A DNA stretch of 60,508 nt from Gammaproteobacteria bacterium (GCA_023475025.1 JAMCWB010000013.1:1-60508), one strand, 5' to 3'; shown: positions 1 to 8,674, counted from the first letter of the stretch. Notes: generated by a model from the letters alone, not told the origin. Made by a program: numbers and translations.

Positions 1-50
1 CGGTGAGTTTATTGCCGCCAGCAAGCGCTGGTTTGACCTGGATTTTACCC
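1..50 (+). pseudogene. 3' remnant of a second gfcD/yjbH copy, inverted
   Basis: Bases 1-50 are an exact reverse-complement match to 2362-2313, inside the gfcD (YjbH) gene. The reading frame is the same as in gfcD (residues GEFIAASKRWFDLDFT). At base 51 the match stops and the frame runs into dispersed hairpin repeats. The copy continues off the left edge, so its full length is unknown. It is either a truncated second gfcD gene facing the operon or a short inverted duplication. Confidence 0.8.
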
Positions 51-245
51 CGGGAAGGACGGCGTCCCCGCCGTCCAGCGGCCTCTGCTGTCGAGCGGAA
101 GCTCGACATTCCCAGCAAAAGCACAACCCGGCGCCTCGGGAAGGACGGCGTCCCCGCCGTCCATCGGGCTCTGTTGTCGAGCGGAAGCTCGACATTCCCA
201 GCAACCCCAAACCCGGCACCCCCCAGCAAAAGCAAAGCCGCAGGT
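51..245. repeat. Two tandem copies (about 86 bp period) of the GGACGGC/TGTCGAGC double-hairpin repeat
   Basis: Each unit has two palindromes, GGACGGCGTCCCCGCCGTCC and TGTCGAGCGGAAGCTCGACA, joined by a short spacer and ending in TTCCCAGC. Units begin near 52 and 138. The orientation is opposite to the copies between 39 and 58 kb and matches the copies at the right end of the window. Confidence 0.9.
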
Positions 246-249
246 TGGT

Positions 250-642
250 TTAGTGGGTACGTGCCCAGCGCATCAGCAGCCAGCGGTAGATGCCCAGGGT
301 GATCAACCCTAGAGCGACGCCAAAGGTGTTGGCGTAGATGTCGTTGATGTCCGCGGAGCGGGTGGGGTGGTAGGACTGGACGAACTCGATGGCGATACCT
401 ACGGCAAACATCAAGCCGCCACGCCACCACCAGCGCCAGCGCGGAAATGCCAGGTAGCTGAGCCAGGTGCACACAAACAAACCACCGGCGTGGTACACGA
501 ATGACCAATCCAGCGTGCGATTAGGGGTAGGTGGCGGGTCGGGGTGCATGCCGAGGTAGATACCGAGCCCCAGCACGGCAAAGAACGCCAAGCGGAACAG
601 CCAACGAAAGCGCACCCACTGGCGCATGATGCTAAGCCACAT
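250..642 (-). CDS. VanZ-like membrane protein
   Basis: A 130-residue protein with about four predicted membrane segments (near residues 13-31, 48-64, 73-88 and 105-125). The central IEFVQSYHPTRSADINDIYANTFG stretch carries the acidic/Asn signature (DxNDxxAN-like) of VanZ-type proteins. It starts 15 bp after the gfcD stop codon and is probably the last gene of the capsule-export operon. VanZ-like proteins often sit beside exopolysaccharide genes, but their biochemical role is unclear. An internal ATG at residue 6 is an alternative start. It is followed by hairpin repeats and no obvious U-tract terminator. Confidence 0.75.
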   Translation of the reverse strand: MWLSIMRQWVRFRWLFRLAFFAVLGLGIYLGMHPDPPPTPNRTLDWSFVYHAGGLFVCTWLSYLAFPRWRWWWRGGLMFAVGIAIEFVQSYHPTRSADINDIYANTFGVALGLITLGIYRWLLMRWARTH

Positions 643-657
643 GGGTGCGCTCTCCGC

Positions 658-2781
658 TTACTGGCCGATAAACTGGAAGCCGTCGTTGAAACGATCGGTA
701 TCCCGCGTCCGGGTCATGTCATACAGATGATACTGACGCACCAGCTTGGCACCGCCATCACGGGTCAACGGACGCCAATCCAGGGTGCCTTCAGACAAGC
801 TGGAGCGGGCAAAGAAAGCATCGAACGGGAAGGTGAAATAGATCCCCTTGTCGAAGCTACCCTCGCCAAAGTCTTCCGATGACACATCCGTCTGGGTCGC
901 CCAGGCACCAATAGTCACGCCGTTATCAAAGCGCCGCGAGATCTCCAGGGTGCCGCCGATATCACCGGCCAGGTAACGCCCGGCACTGGTTTTCACCAGA
1001 GTATTATAGAAATTGGTCTGCCAATAGCTGGTGATATGCCCGGTCATGGTCGAATAGTCACGGAAGCTGAAGTCCTGCTTGAACCCGCGCTGCTTGACCC
1101 AGTTAACATCCACACCCAGCGCGATATTGCTGTTGAAAGGCCGGTAGAGCACTTCACCGCCCACACCGCCAAACATATTCTCCAGCAAGCCAAAATAGCC
1201 CATGGCATAAATGTCGCGGCTATAGCGGTGGGTATAGGTGTACTGCAGGTTTTCCAGCACCTCATCGGAATCGGTCAGGTAGCGACGAATATCCGTACGC
1301 ACCCGGGGCAGGGCGCTGGGACCGTCGACTTCAAACTTGTCGAAGTTGTTGGTCAGGTTGACACCAATAGAGCCACTCACCCAGCTATTGCGGCGGAAGC
1401 GGTACTCGGCATTGAAGTTGGCCAAAAACTGATAAAGGATAAAGCCATCCGGACCACCCAGGTTTTGCACATAGCCCAGGGAAACGCCCCAATCGAAGGG
1501 CTCCAGCGGCTCTTCATGCACGCGCTCGCCACCACGGGTACTGGTCTCGGTGTGCACCATGGCGCGGCGCAAGCCGGCGTCATCGGCGCGGTTCTGTTCC
1601 CAGTCACGCAGGCCTTCAGCACGAATACTCTGCTCGCTCATGGGCATACCGTAGTTACTGTTGACCAGGGTATACCAGTCGTAATTACCTTCACCCAGGC
1701 TATTGTCCAGCACCCGCGCGGCGCGGTTCAGGGCAATGGCCTCGTCACGGTAACGGGTTTGCTCACCCTGTACGATGACCTCGTCATCGCGCACTTCAAT
1801 ATGCTCGACGGCAAAGCCGGCATTGTCCTGCAGGCGCGCACTCACATCTGCCCAATCAATCTGCTGACCCGACACGCCCGGGCTCAAGCGACGCGGCTCA
1901 GGCGCCGGGTCCAGGCTTTTGTCCGGACCACGGCCGGTTTTCAGGTTGGTGGTAAAACTGATACCGATCATCGGCTCATTACCACGCTGCCAGCCCGCAT
2001 TCAGGGCGATACCATCGGTTACCTGATAGACCGCACCAATATTGACCCGGGAATCACGCGGCTGGTTATTCGCCTGTGGCTCGGCCTGATAGTCGTTGCC
2101 ATCAAATTCCAGCTTCAGGCGCAGCGGGTCCCAGGGCGTCTGGTATTCCACCCCGGCAAACACACTGGCGCGACCCCGAAAATAGGAATCAAAACTGAAA
2201 TCACCGCCTTCACCCACGGTGCTGCCTTTTCGCTCCTTGAAGCGATCATCGATAGCCCCCAAGGGGCTGGCAATATCACCGGTTCCGGCCAGGTAGCCCC
2301 AACCGATACCCAGGGTAAAATCCAGGTCAAACCAGCGCTTGCTGGCGGCAATAAACTCACCGGAGAACAAACCGGTACCCGCCAGGTCACGAAAGCCCAC
2401 TGATACTTCCGGCAGCCAGTAGCTTTCCTGCCAGAGGCGGAATTTGGCATCCAGGGATTTATCTTTCAGGCTCTGGTCACCGCTGAAATCTTCCTCGCCA
2501 TAACGACGGTTGGTAATGGCCACATAACGCAGCGTGCCTTCCATCCAGGGCACCGGCGTCACAGAAATACTGTAGCGGCTGTACGGGGAGGTGCGGTTAG
2601 CGTTAAAACTGAAGCTGCCCTCAGGCGGCATACGCGCGCTGGGCATCTGCATCAACCCCACACCCCCAAAATCACTCTGGGTCGTACGCTGGGCCGGTAT
2701 CTCGGCGAGCGCCGGCAGGCTCACGCTGATCAACAGCGGCAGGGTCGCCAGGCGCAGGCCGGTTTTGCCACACTTACTCAT
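658..2781 (-). CDS. gfcD: GfcD/YjbH-family outer-membrane beta-barrel protein for capsule export
   Basis: About 707 residues. A signal peptide (MSKCGKTGLRLATLPLLISVSLPALA) is followed by QSDFGGVGLMQMPSARM, typical of the YjbH family, and a long segment rich in alternating aromatic and polar residues, as expected of beta-barrel strands. I chose the ATG at 2781 because it begins the signal peptide; a longer open frame upstream adds 18 unlikely residues. The start overlaps the gfcC stop by 8 bp. Known GfcD proteins form outer-membrane pores in group 4 capsule and Yjb exopolysaccharide secretion. Part of this gene (2313-2362) is repeated in inverted orientation at the window edge. Confidence 0.88.
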   Translation of the reverse strand: MSKCGKTGLRLATLPLLISVSLPALAEIPAQRTTQSDFGGVGLMQMPSARMPPEGSFSFNANRTSPYSRYSISVTPVPWMEGTLRYVAITNRRYGEEDFSGDQSLKDKSLDAKFRLWQESYWLPEVSVGFRDLAGTGLFSGEFIAASKRWFDLDFTLGIGWGYLAGTGDIASPLGAIDDRFKERKGSTVGEGGDFSFDSYFRGRASVFAGVEYQTPWDPLRLKLEFDGNDYQAEPQANNQPRDSRVNIGAVYQVTDGIALNAGWQRGNEPMIGISFTTNLKTGRGPDKSLDPAPEPRRLSPGVSGQQIDWADVSARLQDNAGFAVEHIEVRDDEVIVQGEQTRYRDEAIALNRAARVLDNSLGEGNYDWYTLVNSNYGMPMSEQSIRAEGLRDWEQNRADDAGLRRAMVHTETSTRGGERVHEEPLEPFDWGVSLGYVQNLGGPDGFILYQFLANFNAEYRFRRNSWVSGSIGVNLTNNFDKFEVDGPSALPRVRTDIRRYLTDSDEVLENLQYTYTHRYSRDIYAMGYFGLLENMFGGVGGEVLYRPFNSNIALGVDVNWVKQRGFKQDFSFRDYSTMTGHITSYWQTNFYNTLVKTSAGRYLAGDIGGTLEISRRFDNGVTIGAWATQTDVSSEDFGEGSFDKGIYFTFPFDAFFARSSLSEGTLDWRPLTRDGGAKLVRQYHLYDMTRTRDTDRFNDGFQFIGQ

Positions 2782-3532
2782 CAAACAGGCCTCCGAGGCG
2801 GTACTGGGTAGCCAGGAACGCCGCCAGCTCAGCATTCAGGTCAGGGGCTTCAGTGAGATGCCGCGGGTGAATGCCACGCATGATTACCGCACCCACAGCC
2901 ACATTGGCCGGTTGCAGGTTCCAGGGCGCGACGCCCAATTGCTGCACCTGGCCATCCGGCTGAATCAACCACACCCAGCTGGCATCAGCAGCATCGGCCG
3001 CCGGGCATTGGCGCAGATAGTCCCGCACCCGTAGCGCAGGATCGTAGGCGAGCTGGCAATCGGCGGTTACCGCACCCATTACGCGCACATGATCCGGCCG
3101 TGCCGGGTAGCGCAGATGGTCACCACTGGCGAGCAAGGGGTTGTTGCGCAGCAGCAACTGGCTCAAGGGCGTCATATCGGCAACCACTCGACCGGTGACC
3201 GGCATCGCCTCGACTTGCTGATACAAGCGGCTGAACAGGCCGGCGTGTGCGTTACCCTCGGCCTGCGCCGCCACCATGGCCGCCTGCAGGTCAAAGAGCA
3301 CACCGGCTTTCAGACGGGTCTGGGCCTCAACCGCGCTCGGGCGCAGCCAGGCGGCACCCAAAAACCAGGCATCCGCACGGACCTGACCGGCCACGACGGC
3401 ATCACGCAAGCGGGCATCGTCGGGCAACGCATAGGTGCCGGGCTGCAGTACCCGGCCATCAATAGTCACTGTGGCCTGCGCCGGAGCAATCAGGGCCGTG
3501 CAGAGGGCAACCGCCGCAAACAAGCGCTTCAT
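2774..3532 (-). CDS. gfcC: GfcC/YjbG-family periplasmic capsule biosynthesis protein
   Basis: A 252-residue protein with a cleavable signal peptide (about residues 1-20, ending APAQA). The VTIDGRVLQPGTYALPDDARLRDAV segment and the later LSQLLLRNNPLLASGDHLRYP segment resemble the SLBB-like beta-grasp folds known from E. coli GfcC. GfcC is a periplasmic factor needed for capsule assembly or export, probably working with the Wza-like and GfcD proteins. The gene overlaps gfcB by 4 bp and gfcD by 8 bp, so translation is likely coupled. Assignment rests on recognisable family features plus operon order. Confidence 0.82.
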   Translation of the reverse strand: MKRLFAAVALCTALIAPAQATVTIDGRVLQPGTYALPDDARLRDAVVAGQVRADAWFLGAAWLRPSAVEAQTRLKAGVLFDLQAAMVAAQAEGNAHAGLFSRLYQQVEAMPVTGRVVADMTPLSQLLLRNNPLLASGDHLRYPARPDHVRVMGAVTADCQLAYDPALRVRDYLRQCPAADAADASWVWLIQPDGQVQQLGVAPWNLQPANVAVGAVIMRGIHPRHLTEAPDLNAELAAFLATQYRLGGLFDE

Positions 3533-4191
3533 GGCTGGCCTCCGGGCTGTACTTCATACACCGTGGTAATCATCGGCGGCAGGTCAGGGGTCAGGTATTG
3601 CTTGCTGTGCACCACCTGGCCGTTATCGGGGTCAACCCAATACTGGTTGGTGGCCTTGAGACCCAGGCGGGGAATACGCACGTCTGCGTCTATACGCAGC
3701 AACTCGAACTCACGCCCACCCAGGCTCAAACGCTCCAGCCGGCGTGGCTTGTAGGTTTCGGTTTCGTCGATACCGGTCAGGTACAAGCCCGGGTAATCGA
3801 CCTGACGGGTATAGGCTTGCCCATCCGTCACCCGATGCAGCCCGGTAACCACAGGGTCGTCAGCCGCCAGCGAGGCCTGCAGGTCTGCGCCCTCAGGAAT
3901 GCCAGCGGTCTGCACCACACGGCCATTCTGGGTCAGCAACACCTGTTGCGGCCCCACCCACTCACGCCAGACCGAGCCCGGTGCGCTGCCGACCATAATG
4001 GTCTGGCTCTGACCAAACTGCACATGCAGCACCGGTTGGGTAAAAGCAGACAGGGTGTCCGGGGTGGCCAGGGTTTCCGGGCCAAACAGAGCCAGGTTCA
4101 TACTGTCCACGGCACTGTTCATGGTAGAAGAGCAGCCGGCCAGGCTGAGTGCCAGCGCACCCAGCAAGCCGTATCGGCGCAGATTGGTCAC
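3529..4191 (-). CDS. gfcB: GfcB/YjbF-family outer-membrane lipoprotein
   Basis: A 220-residue lipoprotein precursor with lipobox LAGC at residues 17-20 (signal MTNLRRYGLLGALALSLAGC). The mature part has the YjbF-type pattern: MNLALFGPET, an LVTQNGR-like VLLTQNGRVVQTAG strand and the C-terminal INQYWVDPDNGQVVHSKQYL-like segment (written here TNQYWVDPDNGQVVHSKQYL). GfcB is a periplasm-facing outer-membrane lipoprotein required for group 4 capsule production. It lies 11 bp downstream of the Wza-like gene and overlaps gfcC by 4 bp. The exact function of the family is not settled. Confidence 0.85.
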   Translation of the reverse strand: MTNLRRYGLLGALALSLAGCSSTMNSAVDSMNLALFGPETLATPDTLSAFTQPVLHVQFGQSQTIMVGSAPGSVWREWVGPQQVLLTQNGRVVQTAGIPEGADLQASLAADDPVVTGLHRVTDGQAYTRQVDYPGLYLTGIDETETYKPRRLERLSLGGREFELLRIDADVRIPRLGLKATNQYWVDPDNGQVVHSKQYLTPDLPPMITTVYEVQPGGQP

Positions 4192-4202
4192 AACCAGCTC
4201 CC

Positions 4203-5315
4203 TTAGTTGTTGCGGTCGCGAATATCTTCGTCAATCAAGAGGCCAGTGCGGAACAGATTGGCCGAGGGGAAGACCTGACTGATAAAGCGGTTCCAGCGGG
4301 TAATGCCGGCAGCGCCAACAAAGACTACATCCTGGGGTTGCAATTCAAACTGATCCGCCAGCACAAAGGCCACCGGCGAGCTGGCATCCAGGTTGAATAC
4401 AGTGGCACGTTCCTGCTCGATGTTCTCGACACCGCGGATCACATAAATACCCTTGCCGCTGGAAGTCTCTGGAGCCGGGCCACCCACGGTACCCAGCACT
4501 TCACCCAGGGTCATGCGGCTGGTGCTGTAGGGCAGGGCACGCGGTTGACGCACCTCACCCATCACAAAGATCTTGCGGGTATCGTTATAGGCCAGGTGCA
4601 CCTGGTCATCAGCCTTGAGCAGAATATCGCCGATGGCGCTGGGGTTACTGGTCAGGCGGTCGTAATCAAGGATATGCGTCTTGCCATCACGAATCAGGCG
4701 CAGGTTGGACAGGTCAGCGCGGTTGTTATCAATACCGGCGCGGCCTACCGCCTGTAGCAGGGTCAGGTTCTGCGCGGTAATCGGCTGAAAGCCCGGCTCC
4801 TGAAAGGCACCGCTCAGGGTCACCTTCTGGCTGTTGTACCCGATCACATTGACATCCACCTGCGGCTGCTCAATGAAGCGTGACAGGCGCTGGGTGATGA
4901 TTTCACGTAGCTGCTCCTGGGTCATGCCGGCCACTTCAACACTACCCACAAAGGGGTAAAACAGGGTGCCGTCGGCGCGCACGATCCGCGAGTTGGCCTC
5001 GCTGGGCTGTTGTTGGCCGCCAGGAATGGTCAGTTCAGGGTGATCCCACACGGTAATAAAGAGCGCATCATTCGGCCCGATCAGATAATTCTCCGGGCGG
5101 TACTCGATCAGCTCAGGGTCAATATGCAAGCCGTTACGCACGGCGCGTTCCTGGGCAATCACCTTGGGCGTAATCTGCACCAGATCCACCATGCTGCTTT
5201 CCGCCGAATCCTGGCGGCCCAGTTGCTTGGTGTCCATATGCATACCCGGCGCAAAGGCACAGGCCTGGAGAAGAAGAGCGGAAGCGGCCAGCGCCGCAAG
5301 AGGCAGTCGAGTCAT
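4203..5315 (-). CDS. gfcE: Wza/GfcE-like polysaccharide export outer-membrane lipoprotein
   Basis: A 370-residue precursor with lipobox LLQAC near residues 15-19. The poly_export domain is visible as YLIGPNDALFITVWDHPEL (about residues 77-95), followed by the FVGSVEVAGMTQEQLREII segment and two SLBB-type modules (VTLSGAFQEPGFQPI and FVMGEVRQPRALPY). The C-terminal part (VVFVGAAGITRWNRFISQVFP) resembles the Wza segment preceding the amphipathic pore helix. It should form the octameric outer-membrane channel for polysaccharide, docking on the BY-kinase encoded upstream. In E. coli group 4 loci gfcE follows gfcD; here it sits before gfcB, so the gene order is rearranged. Confidence 0.92.
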   Translation of the reverse strand: MTRLPLAALAASALLLQACAFAPGMHMDTKQLGRQDSAESSMVDLVQITPKVIAQERAVRNGLHIDPELIEYRPENYLIGPNDALFITVWDHPELTIPGGQQQPSEANSRIVRADGTLFYPFVGSVEVAGMTQEQLREIITQRLSRFIEQPQVDVNVIGYNSQKVTLSGAFQEPGFQPITAQNLTLLQAVGRAGIDNNRADLSNLRLIRDGKTHILDYDRLTSNPSAIGDILLKADDQVHLAYNDTRKIFVMGEVRQPRALPYSTSRMTLGEVLGTVGGPAPETSSGKGIYVIRGVENIEQERATVFNLDASSPVAFVLADQFELQPQDVVFVGAAGITRWNRFISQVFPSANLFRTGLLIDEDIRDRNN

Positions 5316-5370
5316 GGGGTCGATTCTTGTTGGTGATTAAAACAGCAGTGTACTAGAAAACAGGCATAAA

Positions 5371-5404
5371 AAAGCCACCTAAAACCCGGGTTTCAGGTGG
5401 CTTT
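5371..5404 (-). terminator. Rho-independent terminator after gfcA
   Basis: The stem AAAGCCACCT/AGGTGGCTTT (5371-5380 with 5395-5404) encloses a loop containing CCCGGG. Read on the minus strand it ends in a T run (TTTTTT). It lies between gfcA and the wza-like gene, so it probably attenuates rather than ends the operon, as is common after abundant small-protein genes. The U run is present mainly on the minus strand. Confidence 0.8.
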
Positions 5405-5422
5405 CGACCATCAACTGAAAAA

Positions 5423-5719
5423 TCAGTTAGTGGTAGTGGCAGTAGCTGATGTGCTACGGCCACTGTCATTGGCGGCAGCAGCAGCGGCGCCAACAGCAGC
5501 AACACCTACGGCAATTGCACCAGCGCTCATGCCACCAATGCCAGCAGCGGCACCAGCGCCAGCGCCTGCACCAGCGCCTGGAGCAGCAGCACCAGCACTA
5601 GCGCCCGGGGTAGCAGCAGGCGTGCCAGAGGGTGCACCAGCACCTGTTTCAGCAGCAAAAGCAGCACCGGAGGCGAGCAGAGCACCAGTCGCCAGCAAAG
5701 CCATCATGTGTTTTTTCAT
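5423..5719 (-). CDS. gfcA: GfcA/YjbE-like small Ala/Gly-rich secreted protein
   Basis: A 98-residue precursor with a clear signal peptide (MKKHMMALLATGALLASGAAFA). The mature protein is almost entirely Ala, Gly, Pro and Thr, with repeats of GAGAGA type in the middle. It ends VGVAAVGAAAAAANDSGRSTS followed by Thr residues. E. coli GfcA and YjbE share this architecture: signal peptide, hydrophobic Ala/Val tract, an ANDSG-like motif and a Thr-rich tail. The ATG is preceded by a good ribosome site (AAGGAGA on the minus strand). Its function is unknown even in E. coli. The composition makes similarity searches weak, so the call leans on context and the C-terminal motif. Confidence 0.72.
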   Translation of the reverse strand: MKKHMMALLATGALLASGAAFAAETGAGAPSGTPAATPGASAGAAAPGAGAGAGAGAAAGIGGMSAGAIAVGVAAVGAAAAAANDSGRSTSATATTTN

Positions 5720-5787
5720 AACTCGTCTCCTTGTAAAAACTCGAATTCAACAATGATTATACGCACCCTGACCTATATGTGAAGCCT

Positions 5788-8010
5788 TCATTTCTTGTCA
5801 GAGGAATACTCGTATTGATAGTAGCCGTAAGAGCCATAACTGCCATAGGCCGAGGCTTTCTTTTCCACCGCATTGAAGATGGCACCCTTGATCTCGATGC
5901 CGTTATTACGGAAGCGCTGCAGCGTCAGCTCGATTTCTTTTGGCGGGTTCATGCCAAAACGGGTCACAATCATATTGGTCGCGCACTGGCGGCCGACCAG
6001 GGCGGCATCCGTGACCGCCAGAATCGGTGGGGTATCAACAATCACCAGATCATACATTTGGCTGACGCGATTGAGCAGGTCTTCAAAATTGCCGTGCATC
6101 AGCAACTCTGACGGGTTGGGCGGAATCTGGCCACGGCAGATAAAGTGCAGGTTGGGCACTTCGGTTTTATGAATCACATCCGCCAGGGTATGGCTGGCCA
6201 CCAGGGCTTCAGACAGGCCGGGCTCGGGCGACTTGTTCAGCAGCTTGTGCATATAGCCCTTGCGCATATCGGCATCCACCAGCAATACCTTTTGCCCGGC
6301 CTGGGCAATGATGGCCGCCAGGTTAGCCGACACAAAGGACTTACCCACGGATGGACTGGGGCCGGAAATCATCAGGCGATTGTTACCGGCTTCCATCATG
6401 GCAAAGTGCAAGCTGGTACGCAGGCTGCGCAAGGCCTCGATCGACAGATCCGCCGGGTTGGTAGCGGCCAACAGGTGCGAGCTTTGCTCGTGGCTGGCTT
6501 TGCCCTTGGCGCTGCGCTCCAGCGTTTGTTGGTCCTTACTGAAAGGCACAGTGGCATACACCGGCAGGCCCAGCTGCTCGATGGCTTCCGGAGTTTCCAC
6601 GCCACGGTTCAGTGCATGGCGCAGCAAGGCAATGGCCACCCCCAGCATACCGCCGAGCAGGGTGGCCAGCACCACAATCAGCGGCTTCTTGGGTTTAACC
6701 GGGCGCGTAGTATCCACCGCGGCACTGTCAATAATGCGCACATTGCCCACGGTACCGGCGCGAATCACGTCCAGCTCCTGGGATTTGTTCAGCATCTGGG
6801 TATAGATTTCCGTGGTGACCTGCACATCGCGTGACAGGCGCAGCAGCTCCTGCTGGGTGGAGGGCAGATCGCCCACGCGGCCAGTCAGGCGGTCACGGTC
6901 AGCTTCCAGTTGCGCCATCTGGCTCATCAGTGCCTGGTAGTTGGGGTGCTCGCGGGTAAAGCGGCGTTCCAGCTCGCTGCGGCGCAATTGCAATTGAGAG
7001 ATCTCGGTTTCCAGATCAACCACCTGATCGAGAATGGCGCGGGTTTCAATGGAAATATCCACCGAGCCGGTCTGTGACTGGTATTCATTCAAACGGGCTT
7101 CTGCGCGCTCCAGTTCACGGCGGATTTCCGGCAGCTGGTCACGCAAAAAGTCCAGGCTTTGCTGGGCTTCAGCACTGCGGCGCTCCACGTTCTGGCGCAC
7201 ATACAAGCGGCTGACCTCGTCCAGCACCCGCTGGGCATGGGCCGGGTCAGTGCTTTCCAGGCTCAGCGACAGAATGCCGGAATCGCGCCCGCGCTCGCTG
7301 GCACCGATTGCAGACTGATAACTGATAATGGTATTCAAGCGGTTGCGCTTGCGCAGGCTGAACTCGGTGCCCGGGCGCGCCGTCAGCTCGGCAATCTGGA
7401 TACGAAAACCATCACGGTTGATGGCCTCGCCAACGGCGCCGCTGATCAAGGCCTCACCATCGCCGTTTTCAATGATAAAAGCGCCATCACCCTCAGCGCG
7501 CAGCACCAGGCCACGGTTGATGTAAGCGGGCGGCACTTCCAGCTGGAATACATCCAGCACCTCGCCACCCCAGGCAAAGCTGTTAAAGCCGAATTTTGCC
7601 GGGGCCACTGGCTGATCCGGCGTTGGCTGCCAGCGGCGGCTGACAAAGTTGCCCACAAACGGAAAGCGCTTGGGCTCGGCGATAATATCCAACTGCAGGT
7701 TGTCCACCGCCTGACCAATGATGCTGCGCGACTTCAGCAGCTCGATTTCAGTCACGGCAGCTGAGGTGCTCTGGAAAAAATCGCTATCGCCCAGCAGGTC
7801 ACCAATACCGCTGGATTTGCTTTCAATCTGTACCACCGCATTGGCCATATACACCGGCGTGCTCAGCAGGGCATAGGCAACACCAATAACAGCAAACAAC
7901 GCGGTCACACCCGCAATAATCCATTTGTGGTCAATCAAGGCACCCAGCAAGGCCAGCAGATCAATTTCATCACTGCGGTCATCAGTGGGTGCGGAAGGCG
8001 CGTTTTGCAT
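5788..8010 (-). CDS. wzc: Wzc/Etk-type polysaccharide co-polymerase and bacterial tyrosine kinase
   Basis: A 740-residue inner-membrane protein. An N-terminal Wzz domain has TM1 near residues 30-50 and TM2 near 443-463, with a long periplasmic coiled-coil region (about 270-410) between them. The cytoplasmic BY-kinase has Walker A GPSPSVGKSF (550-559), Walker A' VLLVDADMR (575-583) and Walker B LVIVDTPP near 660. The C-terminus is a tyrosine cluster (AYGSYGSYGYYQYEY), the usual autophosphorylation tail. Known homologues set chain length and gate export with Wza, and are dephosphorylated by the neighbouring phosphatase. It follows that phosphatase gene by 45 bp and belongs to the same operon. 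Confidence 0.95.
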   Translation of the reverse strand: MQNAPSAPTDDRSDEIDLLALLGALIDHKWIIAGVTALFAVIGVAYALLSTPVYMANAVVQIESKSSGIGDLLGDSDFFQSTSAAVTEIELLKSRSIIGQAVDNLQLDIIAEPKRFPFVGNFVSRRWQPTPDQPVAPAKFGFNSFAWGGEVLDVFQLEVPPAYINRGLVLRAEGDGAFIIENGDGEALISGAVGEAINRDGFRIQIAELTARPGTEFSLRKRNRLNTIISYQSAIGASERGRDSGILSLSLESTDPAHAQRVLDEVSRLYVRQNVERRSAEAQQSLDFLRDQLPEIRRELERAEARLNEYQSQTGSVDISIETRAILDQVVDLETEISQLQLRRSELERRFTREHPNYQALMSQMAQLEADRDRLTGRVGDLPSTQQELLRLSRDVQVTTEIYTQMLNKSQELDVIRAGTVGNVRIIDSAAVDTTRPVKPKKPLIVVLATLLGGMLGVAIALLRHALNRGVETPEAIEQLGLPVYATVPFSKDQQTLERSAKGKASHEQSSHLLAATNPADLSIEALRSLRTSLHFAMMEAGNNRLMISGPSPSVGKSFVSANLAAIIAQAGQKVLLVDADMRKGYMHKLLNKSPEPGLSEALVASHTLADVIHKTEVPNLHFICRGQIPPNPSELLMHGNFEDLLNRVSQMYDLVIVDTPPILAVTDAALVGRQCATNMIVTRFGMNPPKEIELTLQRFRNNGIEIKGAIFNAVEKKASAYGSYGSYGYYQYEYSSDKK

Positions 8011-8055
8011 CGGTGGATAATCTCTAATAAATGACAGAAAAAGGTCGGCAGCGGC

Positions 8056-8514
8056 TTACTTCAAATAGGGCAGCCAGGCATCGCTGGCTTGCTCCAGTAA
8101 GCTGTACACATGCTCGAAAGCCGGACGTGACTGGCGGTAGGGGTCAGGAATCTCCCGGTCGCCCAGCCACTTGCCGTATAAAAAGGTCTTGCCGCGTGAC
8201 TGCGGCGCCATGGCGTGAATCGACTGAATATGTCGCGGCTCCATGGCCAGTACCAGGTCGGCTTCCGCCAGCATGGCGGGCGTCAGTTTGCGCGCCTGGT
8301 GTTCGGGCAGGGCCAAGCCGTGTTCGGCCATCAGCTCCGCAGCGGTTGCTTCAACCCCTTTGCCCACCAGCGCACCCAGGCCGGCAGAGCGCACCTGCAC
8401 CCCGCGCTCCGCCAGGCGGGCCTGCAACAGGGCTTCCCCGGTCGGGCTGCGACAGATGTTGCCGACACAGACAACCAGTATGGATTTGATCAACAAGGGG
8501 GCGGCATCCTGCAC
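8056..8514 (-). CDS. wzb: Low-molecular-weight protein tyrosine phosphatase, Wzb/Etp type
   Basis: A 152-residue cytoplasmic phosphatase. The P-loop CVGNICRS (C16 to R22, CX5R) is the nucleophile motif, and the general-acid region is IPDPYRQS near residues 119-126. Length and motif match Wzb/Etp enzymes that dephosphorylate the tyrosine tail of Wzc/Etk. It is the first gene of the minus-strand capsule-export operon; a 26-bp near-perfect palindrome lies 11 bp upstream of its start. A TTG or internal start closer to IKSILVVCVG is possible. Confidence 0.93.
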   Translation of the reverse strand: MQDAAPLLIKSILVVCVGNICRSPTGEALLQARLAERGVQVRSAGLGALVGKGVEATAAELMAEHGLALPEHQARKLTPAMLAEADLVLAMEPRHIQSIHAMAPQSRGKTFLYGKWLGDREIPDPYRQSRPAFEHVYSLLEQASDAWLPYLK

Positions 8515-8524
8515 TGATTAAACT

Positions 8525-8550
8525 CGCGCTATTGTCATGACAATGGCGCG
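8525..8550. promoter_or_regulatory. 26-bp palindrome between divergent wzb and metallo-hydrolase genes
   Basis: A central perfect palindrome ATTGTCATGACAAT (8531-8544) extends to CGCGC on the left and GCGCG on the right, with one mismatched pair (8530/8545). It lies just upstream of the capsule-export operon and in the only divergent intergenic region on the left side. The position and symmetry suggest a dimeric regulator site; no regulator can be named. Confidence 0.5.
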
Positions 8551-8674
8551 GAGGGTCAAGGCACGCGCATAAATAATGCCAACCAGTGCACAGAAAAGGG
8601 GCGGGCAGCTTGCCTGCGCTTGTCTGCATGGTTACAACAGAGCGCTTTGACTTTTCACTCAGTAAGGACACTGT

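Noticed and set aside
1036-2403. 455-codon open frame opposite gfcD
   Set aside because: It is the antisense shadow of a clear signal-peptide and beta-barrel gene in a tight operon; no family motifs.
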